Positions 46,815 through 57,795 are shown, numbered from the stretch's first letter. The stretch: 64,000 bases of DNA from Mytilus californianus (GCF_021869535.1 NW_026262690.1:92905995-92969994), one strand, 5' to 3'. Numbers and translations: made by a program. The notes: a model not told the origin generated them from the letters alone.

Positions 46815-47232
46815 AGCCAGAAGAAGATGGTAAAGTCAACAAAAACATGTATTTCATTTGATATGATCCATTCTGTAAATTTCTAATGTTTAGGTTTATA
46901 CAAAAGGATGACGTGTCTTTGGTAGCAGATATTGCCAAAGACATAAATGGGAGAGTACGATGTACACATGAAAATGGAGAACGATGCCGGGCACTTGCTA
47001 CATTCAAACACGACTTATCGACAACCACTAGGAAAGATAATGTTGATGTTCACTTCAACCACAATCAAAAGTTAAGGCAACAATAATGTATCAAGGTTCT
47101 AAAGACATTCACGCAACCACACTCATGCACCATGTTCAATATCTTAAAGCAAACTTCCATCGCGATGACTTACCAGGATTATTTAACGTTTTGAATTTTT
47201 GGCAAGAAAATATGCAAGCGGATGGATCCTGA
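46815..47232 (+). other. Coding-like stretch of unknown family
   Basis: The plus frame reads through PEEDGKVNKNMYF, a TGA at 46858, then YDPFCKFLMFRFIQKDDVS and INGRVRCTHENGERCRALAT to TAA at 47086. A second frame opens at the overlapping ATG (47086) with HATTLMHHVQYLKANFHRD and GLFNVLNFWQENMQADGS to a TGA at 47230. The composition is protein-like, so I suspect one older coding unit broken by a stop and a frameshift. It ends about 340 bases before the exon of the TPR-TIR gene, and nothing equivalent precedes the TPR pseudogene. I do not recognise the family. Confidence 0.35.
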
Positions 47233-47590
47233 TAACTATTTTATTTATAACAGTAAACTTAAATTCTTTGTACAAACTTTTTCTTCACATTGTCTTACAT
47301 TTTCATTACTTAATAAATGCTTTATTTAGTTTCATCCTTAAACGTGATTTAACTCAAGGACAGAAAACAATTTGAGTAAAAGCAAAAATAACTCGTAAAT
47401 ACACCACCTACATAAAACATAAACTGTGGGAAAAGTATGAACTCCAAACATAGCGAGACCGGTACCGTCGATAGGATAAGTTTTTTCCTGTTATCACACA
47501 AAAACACTGGACTAAAGTACAAAGTTAATAGTATTTACATAAGCCAATAAACTGAATTTAGTTTTATACTTTTAGAAGAAAAGAAATTTG

Positions 47591-50500
47591 ATGGATACAT
47601 CTTCAACCAAAATGTCAGAACCTACATTGTCAGTTTGTCCGGGACTGTACAGACTCAATCTGAACTTAATGCATATTGGAGACGCACGTCAAATAGAAAA
47701 AAGAAAAGAAATGTTAGAAGATGCTAAAGTTAAGGAAAATGAGATTGTACAACAAGCTGTCACTCTTATGGAAAATCTAATTGACAATCGTTTGTCGCGT
47801 CGCAGTTGTTTGAAAAAAAATATACAACAGTTAAAACACAGTTTAGGAACTAATCCAAAACACCTGAACACTCTGGCAGACCTTGCAGAAATGCACAGGA
47901 AAATCAAATTAGATGAAGAAGCGAGCATGTACGATGATGATATTAAAAAAGTTCTAACAAACAATACCTTTGATAACCGTAAGGAAATTGCTAATTGTTT
48001 ATTAGAGCAAGGATATGCATACATGTTTGAAGATTTTGATAACTACGAAAAGGAAGCGCGGTTTAGTTTAAATGAAGCTTCTAAACAGTTGATTGTAGAA
48101 TTAAGCAATGCCAGAGGCGAAAGAAAAACACGTCTTCAAAATGCAACGCAGTATACATTTAATGCTCAGTGTCTACTCAATCCAAAGTTTGAACAGCTTT
48201 TGAATGAGCATTTGCTCGAAAAGCGTCAAAATGGCGTTGCTTTTATAAAAGAGGGAATCAAAAGGCTAACAAACTTGTCTGTAGATAAATCGGAGATAAC
48301 TATTTGGAAATTTTACCATGCTATGGCTTGTAATAGACTCTACAGTTCCTATCGGCAATGTACAGACCCAGATACGAAATTTAAATTAACTAAACTGACC
48401 AATGATTCCTGCTGCCTATTTTTAGAAGTTGTTATAGATTTACCAAAAGATATAAAAGAGTATGCCTTTTACAGAGCTCGATCGTACGCCTATATTGCAG
48501 ATATCTTGATATCAAGAATGGATAACTCACATGATGGTTTGAAGATTGACGTGAGAAGCATTGAAAGTGGAAAAGGTGAATTTTATGCGATGCAAAAAGA
48601 TCCGAAACTAGGGTTCTCAAATGCTGTACGTATCTACCCAAACGACGAAATAATTTTACATCGATATGGGAATGCATTATGGATGTTGTCAAAATATGAA
48701 CGCAATAAACATGATAAATTATGCATGTTAGAAAATGCAGAAACATTGCTTACAACCGCTATTGACTTACACCAAAAGACACATTTAGCTGAGTATAAAA
48801 CGAGGAGCAATGTTTACATTTCAATGTTTGATATACTTGAAAAGTCGGGAGATCAGGAAAAATGTAAGACATTACTATTAAACGCCCGGGAAGATGGCCT
48901 TTTACTTATGAAAGAGCACTTTATCACATCAAATTACTGTGATTTAGCTAAGGTTTGTCAGTACCTTGCAAAATTTCCTCAGTGTAAAAACTTTGGAAAA
49001 CAATTCGTTAATGAAGTGGAATACATCAACGAAGCTTTAGATCATGTAAATACAACTCTTCATTTCAAAGGTCAAACATTCGCAATTGCTAATAGATTTG
49101 GGAGCGTTTTGTTTGATTTAGGAGAATATGAAACGGCGGCTGCGTGGGCAACAAGGGCTCTTTTATTATCCAAGATCCAAAATGCAACAAATATCACAGA
49201 TATTTGTTGGTATATGTTGCAAGGAAAGCCAGATTATAGAGACATATTTAATATTTTAACATACGTAGTCAGAAAATATAAAAATAAAGGGTTAATCAGT
49301 GAGGCTTTAACATCTGGTTTGGTAAAGTATAACTTGACAAAACTTTGTGGTATCATAATTTATCTTCAGACCATTCCTCTCAACGAACATCAGACAAGGG
49401 TTGCTGAAGCACTGATAGAAAGTATCAACAAAAAGAAACAATCCAACGCACAACTTGACGCGAAAATCCAGAGATGTACGTTTGAACGATCAGAAGATGT
49501 TCCTTTGGTATATACACAAGCAGATATTGTCAAAGTCATAAAAGAGAGAGAACAATATACCAATGAAAACGTAAAACGATTACATGCACCAACTTCATTC
49601 GATTACGACTTTTCAGCAATCACTGGAAAAGATGATGTTGGATGGGTCAAAAGTTTTATACTTAATCAGCTATCTTTAAAGTTGTTTGATGACGATGTTG
49701 CTCTAAGGGGTAAATATTTAGTAATACATGGTTGTTTAATCATCTTGTTTTAAATTTAATGCTCGGCCATATAAGTGTAAAAGTCTTAGAGATCTCAACA
49801 GTTATAAAGTCATTGCAACAGATTACATCAAAGTACATGTAAAACACAAAACAGTTGGTAGGCAGAAAAAAAACTTGTAAACTTATAGAATGTTGTGTTT
49901 TTGCCTATTTTTATTCGGTAAAAAGTCCTTTATTTTTTTGTTCTTTGAATTTCTTATTTTTGTAAAAAAAAATTAACCATTCAGAATTTTTATATTGTTG
50001 TACGTATATGAAATTTTTATTTTGGCTTAAAGTCTACAAATTTTGATATTTTTGTACATAAGTTCAAATTAAAAAAAAAATCGGTAAAAAATCGCTTTCA
50101 GTAAGTTGTCACAATCGAGAATAAGAGATCATCTCTAGGTAAAATATTAAAATTCGCCTTAGATCTAGTAAGAGTTCGAGTTTGAGTTAGAGTCTTAGTT
50201 TACGCTAACCTTTTATTTTGTTCGAATTAAAGGTAGGATATTTATATTTTTTTCATTTGTTAAAATAATTTCTGACTGTCTATAAATTTGTAAAAAGTAA
50301 AATAACAAAAAATACCGAACTCCAAAGAAAATTCAAAACGAAAAGTACCTTAACAAATGGCAAAATCAAATGCTCAAACACTTCAAACGAATGGAAAACA
50401 ACTGTCATATAGAAGTCGTCTACTTTTGATTGTATTAACGTTTGATAATATTTATTTTTACAGGACGGCCTTTATGCGTGGATCATGGCTTGTACAGCTC

Positions 50501-50777
50501 CATCATTCTGGATGCACTTAATGCCGTTCATACTAGTCGCAGTACACTGTTGTTTCTCAGTGGTTCCTTTTTGGGGCGTGAATGGCCATTGCTGAAGACA
50601 CCTTTGTTGGATCTTTTGCAGAAAAGACCAGATTTTCTGATTTTAATTGTCCTTGATAGCTGCAAAATTCCAACTGAACTCGAACAATTGTCATACATTA
50701 ATCTAGCAAATGACAAGCAAATTCCAATTGAGATTGACAATTTGAAATTGAACCTCTTTACCTCACAGTTTTTGTAA
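47591..50777 (+). CDS. TPR-TIR domain protein (two coding exons, about 810 residues)
   Basis: Exon 1 is 47591-49709 and ends in phase 1 at a GGTAAATA donor. Exon 2 is 50464-50777 after TTTTTACAG. The joined frame is open. Residues 1-660 are almost wholly helical and TPR-like; examples are NPKHLNTLADLAEMHRK, HRYGNALWMLSKYERN and FDLGEYETAAAWATRALLL. Residues 669-790 form a TIR domain: FDYDFSAITGKDDVGWVKSF in exon 1, then CVDHGLYSSIILDALNA, STLLFLSGSFLGREW and ILIVLDSCKIP in exon 2. The position four after the TIR Trp, a Glu in NADase-type TIRs, is Lys751 here. No membrane segment or signal peptide is seen, so the protein is probably cytosolic. TIR proteins are expanded in bivalves and often serve innate immunity. 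An adaptor role is my inference. The helical part vaguely recalls TTC22-like proteins. A TTTTAG acceptor at 47575 suggests an upstream 5' UTR exon. The last 14 residues of the unspliced frame are intron read-through. Confidence 0.85.
49710..50463 (+). other. Intron inside the TIR domain of the TPR-TIR gene
   Basis: It starts GGTAAATA-style and ends TATTTATTTTTACAG. It splits the TIR domain after its first helix. At 50290-50410 it contains a family I fragment (TACCGAACTCCAAAGAAAAT, AAACGAATGGAAAACAACTG). Confidence 0.85.
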
Positions 50778-50825
50778 GAGGTAGAATAACCTTGTAGGTA
50801 TGATAAGACATTCAATTTGATTTAG

Positions 50826-51308
50826 GTAAGGAAGAGAAGCTATAACCGTCTTTTCTTAAAAATCACTTTCTTGAGCAATTGTATACTTTCAAGGCAAATC
50901 CCTTCTTTGGAGCATCACTATTTCGCTACATAAAGACACCAGTTTCTGTTACTGGCTTCCTTCTGCTTATTCCCGCATACTCGACTCTTTCTACATTTTT
51001 TTTGCATTTCAAAAGTATGTATATCTTTTGATTTTGGTATCGTTCGGATGCTGTCTAATAGACGTATCATAAAAATGTCCTGTCATTCATATTGTAATAT
51101 AATTATATTTTAAGATTGTATTAATGTAATAGAATTAAACGTATATTCCTCAAATATTTGTTATCGAGACTCCAGATTACAGATAACCAGAGCTAGTTTC
51201 GAAAGGTGGGATAACTTGAATTATTTTCTTAAATTCAATATCAAAATACATCACAAGACTTTTTAAAGTTTAAAAACAAAGATAAAGGAAATTGTTTTTG
51301 CTCAGTTT
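50826..51308. repeat. Tandem duplication downstream of the TPR-TIR gene, unit 1
   Basis: It starts GTAAGGAAGAGAAGCTATA 48 bases after the stop codon and shares nearly all sequence with unit 2, for example TCTGCTTATTCCCGCATA, ATTTTGGTATCGTT and CAGAGCTAGTTTCGA. No frame is kept, so this is probably 3' UTR or flank. Confidence 0.8.
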
Positions 51309-51360
51309 AATAATAAGCTTCTTCTTCTTCTCCATTTTTTTTTCATTCAATTTAATTTTT

Positions 51361-51844
51361 GTAAGGAAGAAAAGCTATGGCCGTCTTTCATAAAAATCAC
51401 TTTGTGGAGCAATAGTAAACTTTTTAGGTAAATCCTTTCCTTTAAACATCCCTAGTATACGTAATATTTCGCTACAACATAGAGACACCAATTTCTGTTA
51501 CATGCTTCCTCCTGCTTATTCCCGCATAATCGACTCCTTATATTTCAAAAGTCTGTATATCTTTTAATTTTGGTATCGTTGAGATACTGTTTAATAGACG
51601 TATCATACAAATCTCCTTTCATTAATATTGTAATATAACTACATTTTAAGATTTTATTAATGTAATAGATAAAATTCTAGATTCCTCAAATACTCTTTAT
51701 CGAGACTCCGCATTACAGCTAACCAGAGCTAGTTTCGATAGGTGAGAAAAACTGAATTAATTTCTTAAATTCTATATCAATATACATCACAAGACTTTTA
51801 AAAACTTACAAACAAAGCAAAGAGAAAGTGTTTTTGCTCAGTTT
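51361..51844. repeat. Tandem duplication downstream of the TPR-TIR gene, unit 2
   Basis: Offset 535 bases from unit 1. It starts GTAAGGAAGAAAAGCTATGG and ends TTTTTGCTCAGTTT. Scattered substitutions and small indels show the duplication is not recent. Confidence 0.8.
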
Positions 51845-52194
51845 CAAAGTTGTTACATCAATTTTAAAGTGAAATAAACTTAGTTTTTTAATAAAGTAGT
51901 AGGTCAAAATCGTCCATTGTTTTATAAGTGTTTTTTTTTTTATTTTACGAGAGGTACACTTGTACTGTTTGAGGGTCTCAAAAAGGGGGACACTTAATTT
52001 TTTTCTATATTGGAAGTTCTAAACATTAAGCAATTGAAATTTCGATCTGAGAAATATTTTTACCGCTAATTGTTCAAATTTATTTTACTATAATGAAATT
52101 TTGTTTTTGTAAATTCCGAAATTTTAGTGTGCATTTATTATTGCAATTGTTGAACAACGGACACAAAAGCGGGAATGATAATTGCGATTTCTCA

Positions 52195-52790
52195 ATACTA
52201 ATACGGGTTATGTTCTTCTCATATATTTTATGATGGTATGATTCTAAACCGCTAACGGGAGGGATTGTGCTTGATTTTCATATGATGAAGACATAATCTT
52301 TCAATCAGTTTGATTGAAGTCTGGAGCTGGCATGTCAGTAACTGCTAGTACTTTTGCTTAGTTTCTTTTGTTACCTATTCTGACATCGGACTCGGACTGC
52401 TTTTAAACTGAGTTTTACTGTGCGTATTGCTGTGTGTTTGTTATTTTACATTGGCTAGAGGTATAGGGGAAGGGTTGAGATATCACAAAACATGTTTAAC
52501 CCCGCCGCATTTTTGCGCCTGTCCCAAGTCAGGAGCTCCTGGCTTTCGTTAGTCTTGTATGTTTTTTTTTAATTTTAGTTCATTAATATGTTTTGAAGAT
52601 TAGTATGACGTCCATTTTCACTGAACTAGTACACGTTTTTATTTAAGGGCCAGCTAAAGCTCGCCTCCGGGTGCGGGATTTTCTCGTTGTGTTGAAGACC
52701 CATTAGTGGCCTCCGGCTGTTTTCTGCTCTTTGGTCGGGTTGTTGTCTCTTTGACACATTCCCCATTTCCATTCTCAATTTAAATAATGC
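52195..52790 (+). mobile_element. Family R1 retroposon, near-complete
   Basis: It runs from CGGGTTATGTTCTTCTCATA through TCTGGAGCTGGCATGTCAG, ACATCGGACTCGGACTGC, TAGAGGTATAGGGGAAGG, the shared core, and GGGCCAGCTAAAGCTCGCC, to CATTTCCATTCTCAATTTA. The head with the short frame is missing. Confidence 0.75.
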
Positions 52791-53635
52791 TATCAAATTG
52801 AAAATGCAAGTTTTTTTTTTATTTTAAGAAACCTATCAAATAGAAATTTTCGCAACATACAAATATCGCAAATATTTCTGAATTTACAGTAAGCACCGAT
52901 GATTTTAAGAGACTTTGATATTAGCATCCTAACACAATATTACCAGTTATTATCGTTTTTTTTTTTTTCGCAACTTAACTTTTGGTGCAATCAACAGTTT
53001 TTTTCTGTTTGACGTCGTATTTTGAGGGGATGTGCATAATGGACACTTAGATGTGGTATTGTTTATAACGATATTTGTGTTAGATATAAAGTGTTATTTT
53101 AACATAATAAAATGTTCTAACAAAAGAAAATAAAAAAAAATTGTCGAATCTCAATTTGAAAAACCTTAAATCAGGCCATGTTCATACCCATGTAGGCATG
53201 ATACAGGCACATTTCAGATAATCAAAATTGTATGAATTTCATTGCTTTTGTCTTTAAAATAAAATCTCGCTTCAAGTTAAAATCGCTTGCTCCGGAAAGA
53301 GCTACAGTAGCAACAAATAAGTTTTCAATTTTCACCACCAAAAAAAAAACAAAAAAAAAACAGGAAGTTAACAGTGTTGTCTCCCCTTTACACAAGTTAT
53401 ATAAATATATATTCTAATTTATCAATTCATTTTTATTGTTCAGTCTGTTTCAATTGGAAGTTAACTAACTAATTCTCACTATCAAATACAAAAAAAACCA
53501 TGATATTTTTTTCATTTATTATGTACATGTAAATAAAAAGGGATTTCTCTCAATGGCTATCTTTAGTCGGGAAATAACCCCTAGTATATTTTATTCATAA
53601 AATTTAGCAACTGTAAGTCACTGTTCATCCTACAA
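52791..53635. other. No gene seen
   Basis: AT-rich with several poly-A or poly-T runs. Frame 53232-53417 is lysine-rich from an A-run and not convincing. Confidence 0.4.
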
Positions 53636-53639
53636 TGAG

Positions 53640-53760
53640 CAAACCCCGTACCACAGCAAGCTATTGAAGGCCTCGACATAACAAATGTAAAAAGATATCA
53701 AACGAGAAAACTAACGGCCTCAAGTAAAAAACAATAAACGAAAAAAAAATATGAAATACA
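53640..53760 (-). repeat. Family D fragment, reverse
   Basis: CCCGTACCACAGCAAGC, TGAAGGCCTCGACATAAC and AACGAGAAAACTAACGGCC are the reverse complement of the middle of family D. Confidence 0.6.
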
Positions 53761-53904
53761 AATATATCTTATTATGTACTATTTATTTTGTTTGTGCATG
53801 AGGTGCATGAGGTCTATTAATGAATATGTTGAGTCGCCATAAGAAGGATTCAGTCTACTTATTAAGGCAATCAGGCAAACAAAATGTCACGTTTAGATAG
53901 TTTT

Positions 53905-54085
53905 GACCTACTTAAAGTTTGTTTTTGTTGCACTTCAGTGTTTCTGTTGTTCCGTTGTTTTTCTCTTATAGTTGATGCGTTTCCATCGGTTTTAGTTTGT
54001 AACCCGGATTTGTTTTCTCTCAATCGATTTATGACTTTTGAACAGCGGTATACTACTGTTGCCTTTATTAATGGGTAGATAACTT
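53905..54085 (+). repeat. Family C repeat
   Basis: TTCAGTGTTTCTGTTGTTCC, GTTTTAGTTTGTAACCCGG, CTCAATCGATTTATGAC and CAGCGGTATACTACTGTTGC give a well-preserved 3' part. Confidence 0.7.
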
Positions 54086-55570
54086 TAACTCACTGTCTCT
54101 TTTTAATGCACTAGCATTCATGAATTGAATGAGTGAAAGAACAAATTGTTGTCTGCGGTGTTTTTGATGTATAAGAGACAAAAATAAACGAACATCTAGT
54201 TTGTGGCAGTGCTGGTTATAATGATGTCGATATTATAAGTATCCTAGCGGTTACTGAGTTCATTGTTTGGGTTCAAACCTTGGTATATGTTCATCAGTCT
54301 GAGGCTTTGCTATACAAACACTCGTCTTTCAATACATTAAGATCAAATGCAATGTCTTTCTGAATTCGCCATGTTTGCAAAAATAGGCTAGTTGTAGGAA
54401 CATTTTGGCTGAATTTACAAAGAACACAAGCGTCACCCAAACCAAGTTATTGCCCGCCACGGTTGTGGTATATGTTATTTCTATGAATGTTCGAGTCAAA
54501 TAGTCAGAATTTTGCATAATTTCACCATTCCATTGAATTTACTGTCATTTCATGGCTGTATGATTCATGAAAAGTGTATAATTGTAATCAAAACATCATT
54601 GTTTTGTTAAACTACATTTTTCAAGATGCAATTCTGATAATCCGAGATAGTTTTAAAAATATTCGATTTCGGGGCTACTTTAATTTGTTTCAAAATCTTC
54701 CTTTCTCCAAATTTGCAAAACAATAATGTGTTTTTACATTGTATCATTTAATGATAAAGAATAAAGCCCATATCATATACAGAAAATACAAAATGCTAAA
54801 TACAATGCATATCAAAGTAAGTAGGTTAGAATATTGGAGAAGATAACAAATTGTGCATTCAAAGTCCGTGAAAGACTGAAAATACCATCACCTTAAAAAA
54901 CAAAAAAAAGACGAATAAAAAGAGACCAGTCTCACATCGTACAACCGACCCTTTATTATTTTGTTCACACGGAAAGTCATTTTATTTTCTATTTTTATTT
55001 ATCCATCTTTGAAGAAAATATGCCGTTTAATGTGCCAGTTTAAGAAATATTATCGAAATAACTCAATATGAGTAAGGATAAAGTAATTTATCCATGTTTT
55101 AAACTGTTAATTTTAGGTCGTGAAGATATACGCGATAATTGGTATTTTATTTATTTCCCTTGTTTCTTAAATATTTTGAAAATTCCTCGTAGAATAATAA
55201 TTGTACTCGTAAACTCTTATTATATAATTTCTTCTCGGGAAATATTTCCTAGTTTAAATGCAATAACCCTGTAAAACCATTTCTTATTGGCATATTCGTA
55301 CAAGAGTTTGTGACCAGTTTGAAAAAAAACAATAATAACTTCCAATAGAAACAACCAAACAAACAAAAAGCCACTTTGAACGAAATTCAATACTTTAAGC
55401 AAAGTATTGACATACGAAATAAATGCATGATAAACAGCTATCATACACCATGCAGCAAAATGATAATATTGTACATATTAAACGCATATTATTTTATCAG
55501 TTGTTATTGGCTTTGAACTAGCAGTCAGTAACTTCGATTGTGGTTTGTTGCTGTATATCATATTGTATAT
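54086..55570. other. No gene seen
   Basis: No supported feature. The frames at 55068-55274 and 55220-55444 overlap on opposite strands and have no motif. Confidence 0.4.
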
Positions 55571-55576
55571 ATATAT

Positions 55577-55921
55577 AAGTCTAAATTGAAAACAACGTTC
55601 AAACCTATGATTTCGTTGGATAAAAACCGCAATTAGTATACGTGTGCATGCAAAACAAATGTCTTTGTAGAGGGGTCTCAATACAGCACAAACAACATTT
55701 TCCAAAAGACCAAAAAAGTGAAAAAGTATATTTAAACAAAACGCATTTGACTAACAGGTCGAACAACTGATGTTCTTAAAGCCTGCTGACTTCGATTAAC
55801 GATTGCCAAATAAACGGATCACAAGATGTAACAAAATGGACCTTTATTATTGATTTAATACCGAACAGAAAACAATAAACTTGCGGAAAAGATGGTATAC
55901 CGCAAACATGAGGTGCAAAAA
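55577..55921. repeat. Tandem duplication near 56 kb, unit 1
   Basis: It shares AAATTGAAAACAACGTTCAA, CAGCACAAACAACATTTT, ACAGGTCGAACAAC, AACGGATCACAAGATGTAAC and ACTTGCGGAAAAGAT with unit 2 at an offset of 418 bases. On the minus strand it contains AATAAA at 55848-55843. Confidence 0.8.
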
Positions 55922-55994
55922 GTCGAAATAGGATTAACGGATCATATAAACCAAATGGCAAATATAGTACAATACCAAACCAAAAAATTTAAAT

Positions 55995-56340
55995 AAGTTT
56001 AAATTGAAAACAACGTTCAAACCTATGATTGAGTTGGATAAAAACTGCAATTTTTATACGTGTGCATGCAAATTAATTTCCTTGGTAAAGGGGTCTAAAT
56101 ACAGCACAAACAACATTTTTCAAAAGACCAAAAAAGTGAACAGGTATATCTAAACAAAACGCATTTGATTAACAGGTCGAACAACGGATGTTCTTAAACC
56201 CTGCTGACTTCCATTGACGATTGCCAAATTAACGGATCACAAGATGTAACAAAATGGATCTTTATTATTAATTTAATACCAAACAGAAAACAATAAACTT
56301 GCGGAAAAGATAGTATACCGCAAACATGAGGTGCAAAAAC
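55995..56340. repeat. Tandem duplication near 56 kb, unit 2
   Basis: Partner of 55577-55921. It ends where the short interspersed piece at 56340-56395 begins. Its minus-strand AATAAA lies at 56266-56261, about 100 bases beyond the stop of the candidate exon. Confidence 0.8.
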
Positions 56341-56367
56341 TTGTACACCATATCCGGATTTCGACAA

Positions 56368-56581
56368 TTAATGTCTCTTGAGTGATGTAAGGAATCGAAA
56401 CAGTATTTGGAAGGCCATATTGTAAATGTATATAGCAAGAACTGTCTTTAGTTTGGTTGCAGGTTGCTTTGTCTGTACTAGCAAAAGAAGTCCAAGAACG
56501 AGATTGATAGTTGTTGGGAACCATGTCATTATGATTGGATATATAAATGCATACAGTCCACATTTGTCTTCGTCCATATAC
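56368..56581 (-). other. Possible terminal exon of a membrane protein
   Basis: On the minus strand a good acceptor (GTTTGGGTACCTTTCAG) precedes a frame of about 70 residues. It has two hydrophobic segments (FIYPIIMTWFPTTINLVLGL and LAIYIYNMAFQILFRFL) and ends LKRH at a TAA, with AATAAA further on. The last codons lie in a dispersed repeat also seen near 20110-20175 (TCGACAATTAATGTCTC here), so the end may be exonised repeat or chance. I do not recognise the family. Confidence 0.25.
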
Positions 56582-56659
56582 ATCTGAAAGGTACCCAAAC
56601 AAGAATGTCTTAATTACTAAAACAATTGTAAAGGAAAAACTTAAATCCATTAAGGATGT

Positions 56660-57510
56660 ACTCAGGTCATGTTAAGGAATTTTTGTCAGATGTTCGGACT
56701 CCTTGGGTTTTTTCCTACAATACAGGGTAAATTATTTTTCCCCGTATCACCCACTTTGCTTTTCATAGAAGACGTCAATAGGTCATAAAAAGTTCATTAC
56801 CAAAATTTAAGCAGATTCTTGACGATTTGTGACCCAAATAATGCCAATGCTAAAAATCCGAGTCAGCCTTTTCCCACCATTTTAAAAAAATCAAATATCT
56901 CAAAAGGAGCTCCATAACCTATCAATAGTTTTAGCTTACTTTTGTTCCTTAACTAATGCTCTTCTGACTTAAATTATCAATTTTGAATTCTACCTTTTTT
57001 TTTCACCTAACTACATCCTTAAGTTCTCTCTGCAGCTTCCTATTGTGTTATTACACTAGTGTTGTTCATATGACTAATATTGGTTGTCACATGGGAAGCT
57101 GAATCTGTCAGCATTCTAAATAAAATGACACTGTTGTCTAGAATTAAAAAAGAAATTAGTGTGCTTATTTACTGGATCAAAAGAATAATTACATACCCTC
57201 AATTAAATCTCAACTGCAAAAAAGCAATTGTCGAAATAATTTTATTCACTCTTTATATTTTATCAACATTTTTTTAATTTGGAGCTTGGCATATTGTATA
57301 AAAACTTGTTAATTTTTAACTTTATGTTGACCTCAACCTTAAAGATCTCTTTAGCGTTCTTGTATCGTTCAGTTGCTGCCTAATTAATGTATACACCACA
57401 CCTCGTTTTATTCATAAAATTTGCTTTGAACAAGAAATTCAAACCCATAACAATATCTTTTATTTTCTTTTAAAATTATTTCATATAAAATTGTCAATGT
57501 TATAACAACT
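56660..57510. other. No gene seen
   Basis: AT-rich. Frame 57080-57277 has no motif. Confidence 0.4.
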
Positions 57511-57517
57511 GTTCAGA

Positions 57518-57665
57518 ACCTCGTTAGCCGAGTTGGTCGGGATAATATAAAATTAAGAAGATGTGGTATTATTACCAATGCGACAACTCTCCACTAGAGA
57601 CCAAATGACATAGAAATTGATAGCCTGTCAACCACGAGGTATGTTTGAACCGGAATTGAAACATA
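57518..57665 (+). repeat. tRNA-derived sequence split by a family D fragment
   Basis: CCTCGTTAGCCGAGTTGGTC at about 57519-57538 has a perfect A-box shape (TAGCCGAGTTGG), as in Ser or Leu tRNAs and tRNA-derived SINE heads. It is cut by a reverse family D end (57550-57625: AAGATGTGGTATTATTACC, GCGACAACTCTCC). After it, CACGAGGTATGTTTGAACC resembles a B-box side. It is not a functional tRNA. Confidence 0.45.
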
Positions 57666-57729
57666 ACAAGCTGACTCCGAGTTTTGTTTTAAGTGAACGT
57701 GATTATTTTGCCTTCTCTCTTACAACTGT

Positions 57730-57795
57730 GCAGTTTGCCTGCCAAACAAGAGGAGCAACTGACCCTTCCGGAACATCTGAGTACACCCAGGTAAT
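57730..57795 (+). repeat. Penelope-like tail piece, plus strand
   Basis: AACTGACCCTTCCGGAACAT and the following CTGAGTACACCCAGG are the reverse complement of the GGTGCTCCGGAAGGG box of the tails. It opposes the copy that begins at 57890. Confidence 0.5.

Noticed and set aside
47689-48746. Antisense frames over the TPR exon (111 and 104 residues)
   Set aside because: Shadows of a clearly coding plus strand; no motif.
49710-49753. The C-terminal 14 residues of the long unspliced TPR frame
   Set aside because: They follow a good donor site, and the spliced alternative completes a TIR domain in matching phase, so they are intron read-through.
47591-50777. Idea that the TPR-TIR protein is an NAD-cleaving Thoeris- or SARM1-like enzyme
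   Set aside because: The glutamate position reads Lys, so the sequence does not support catalysis.
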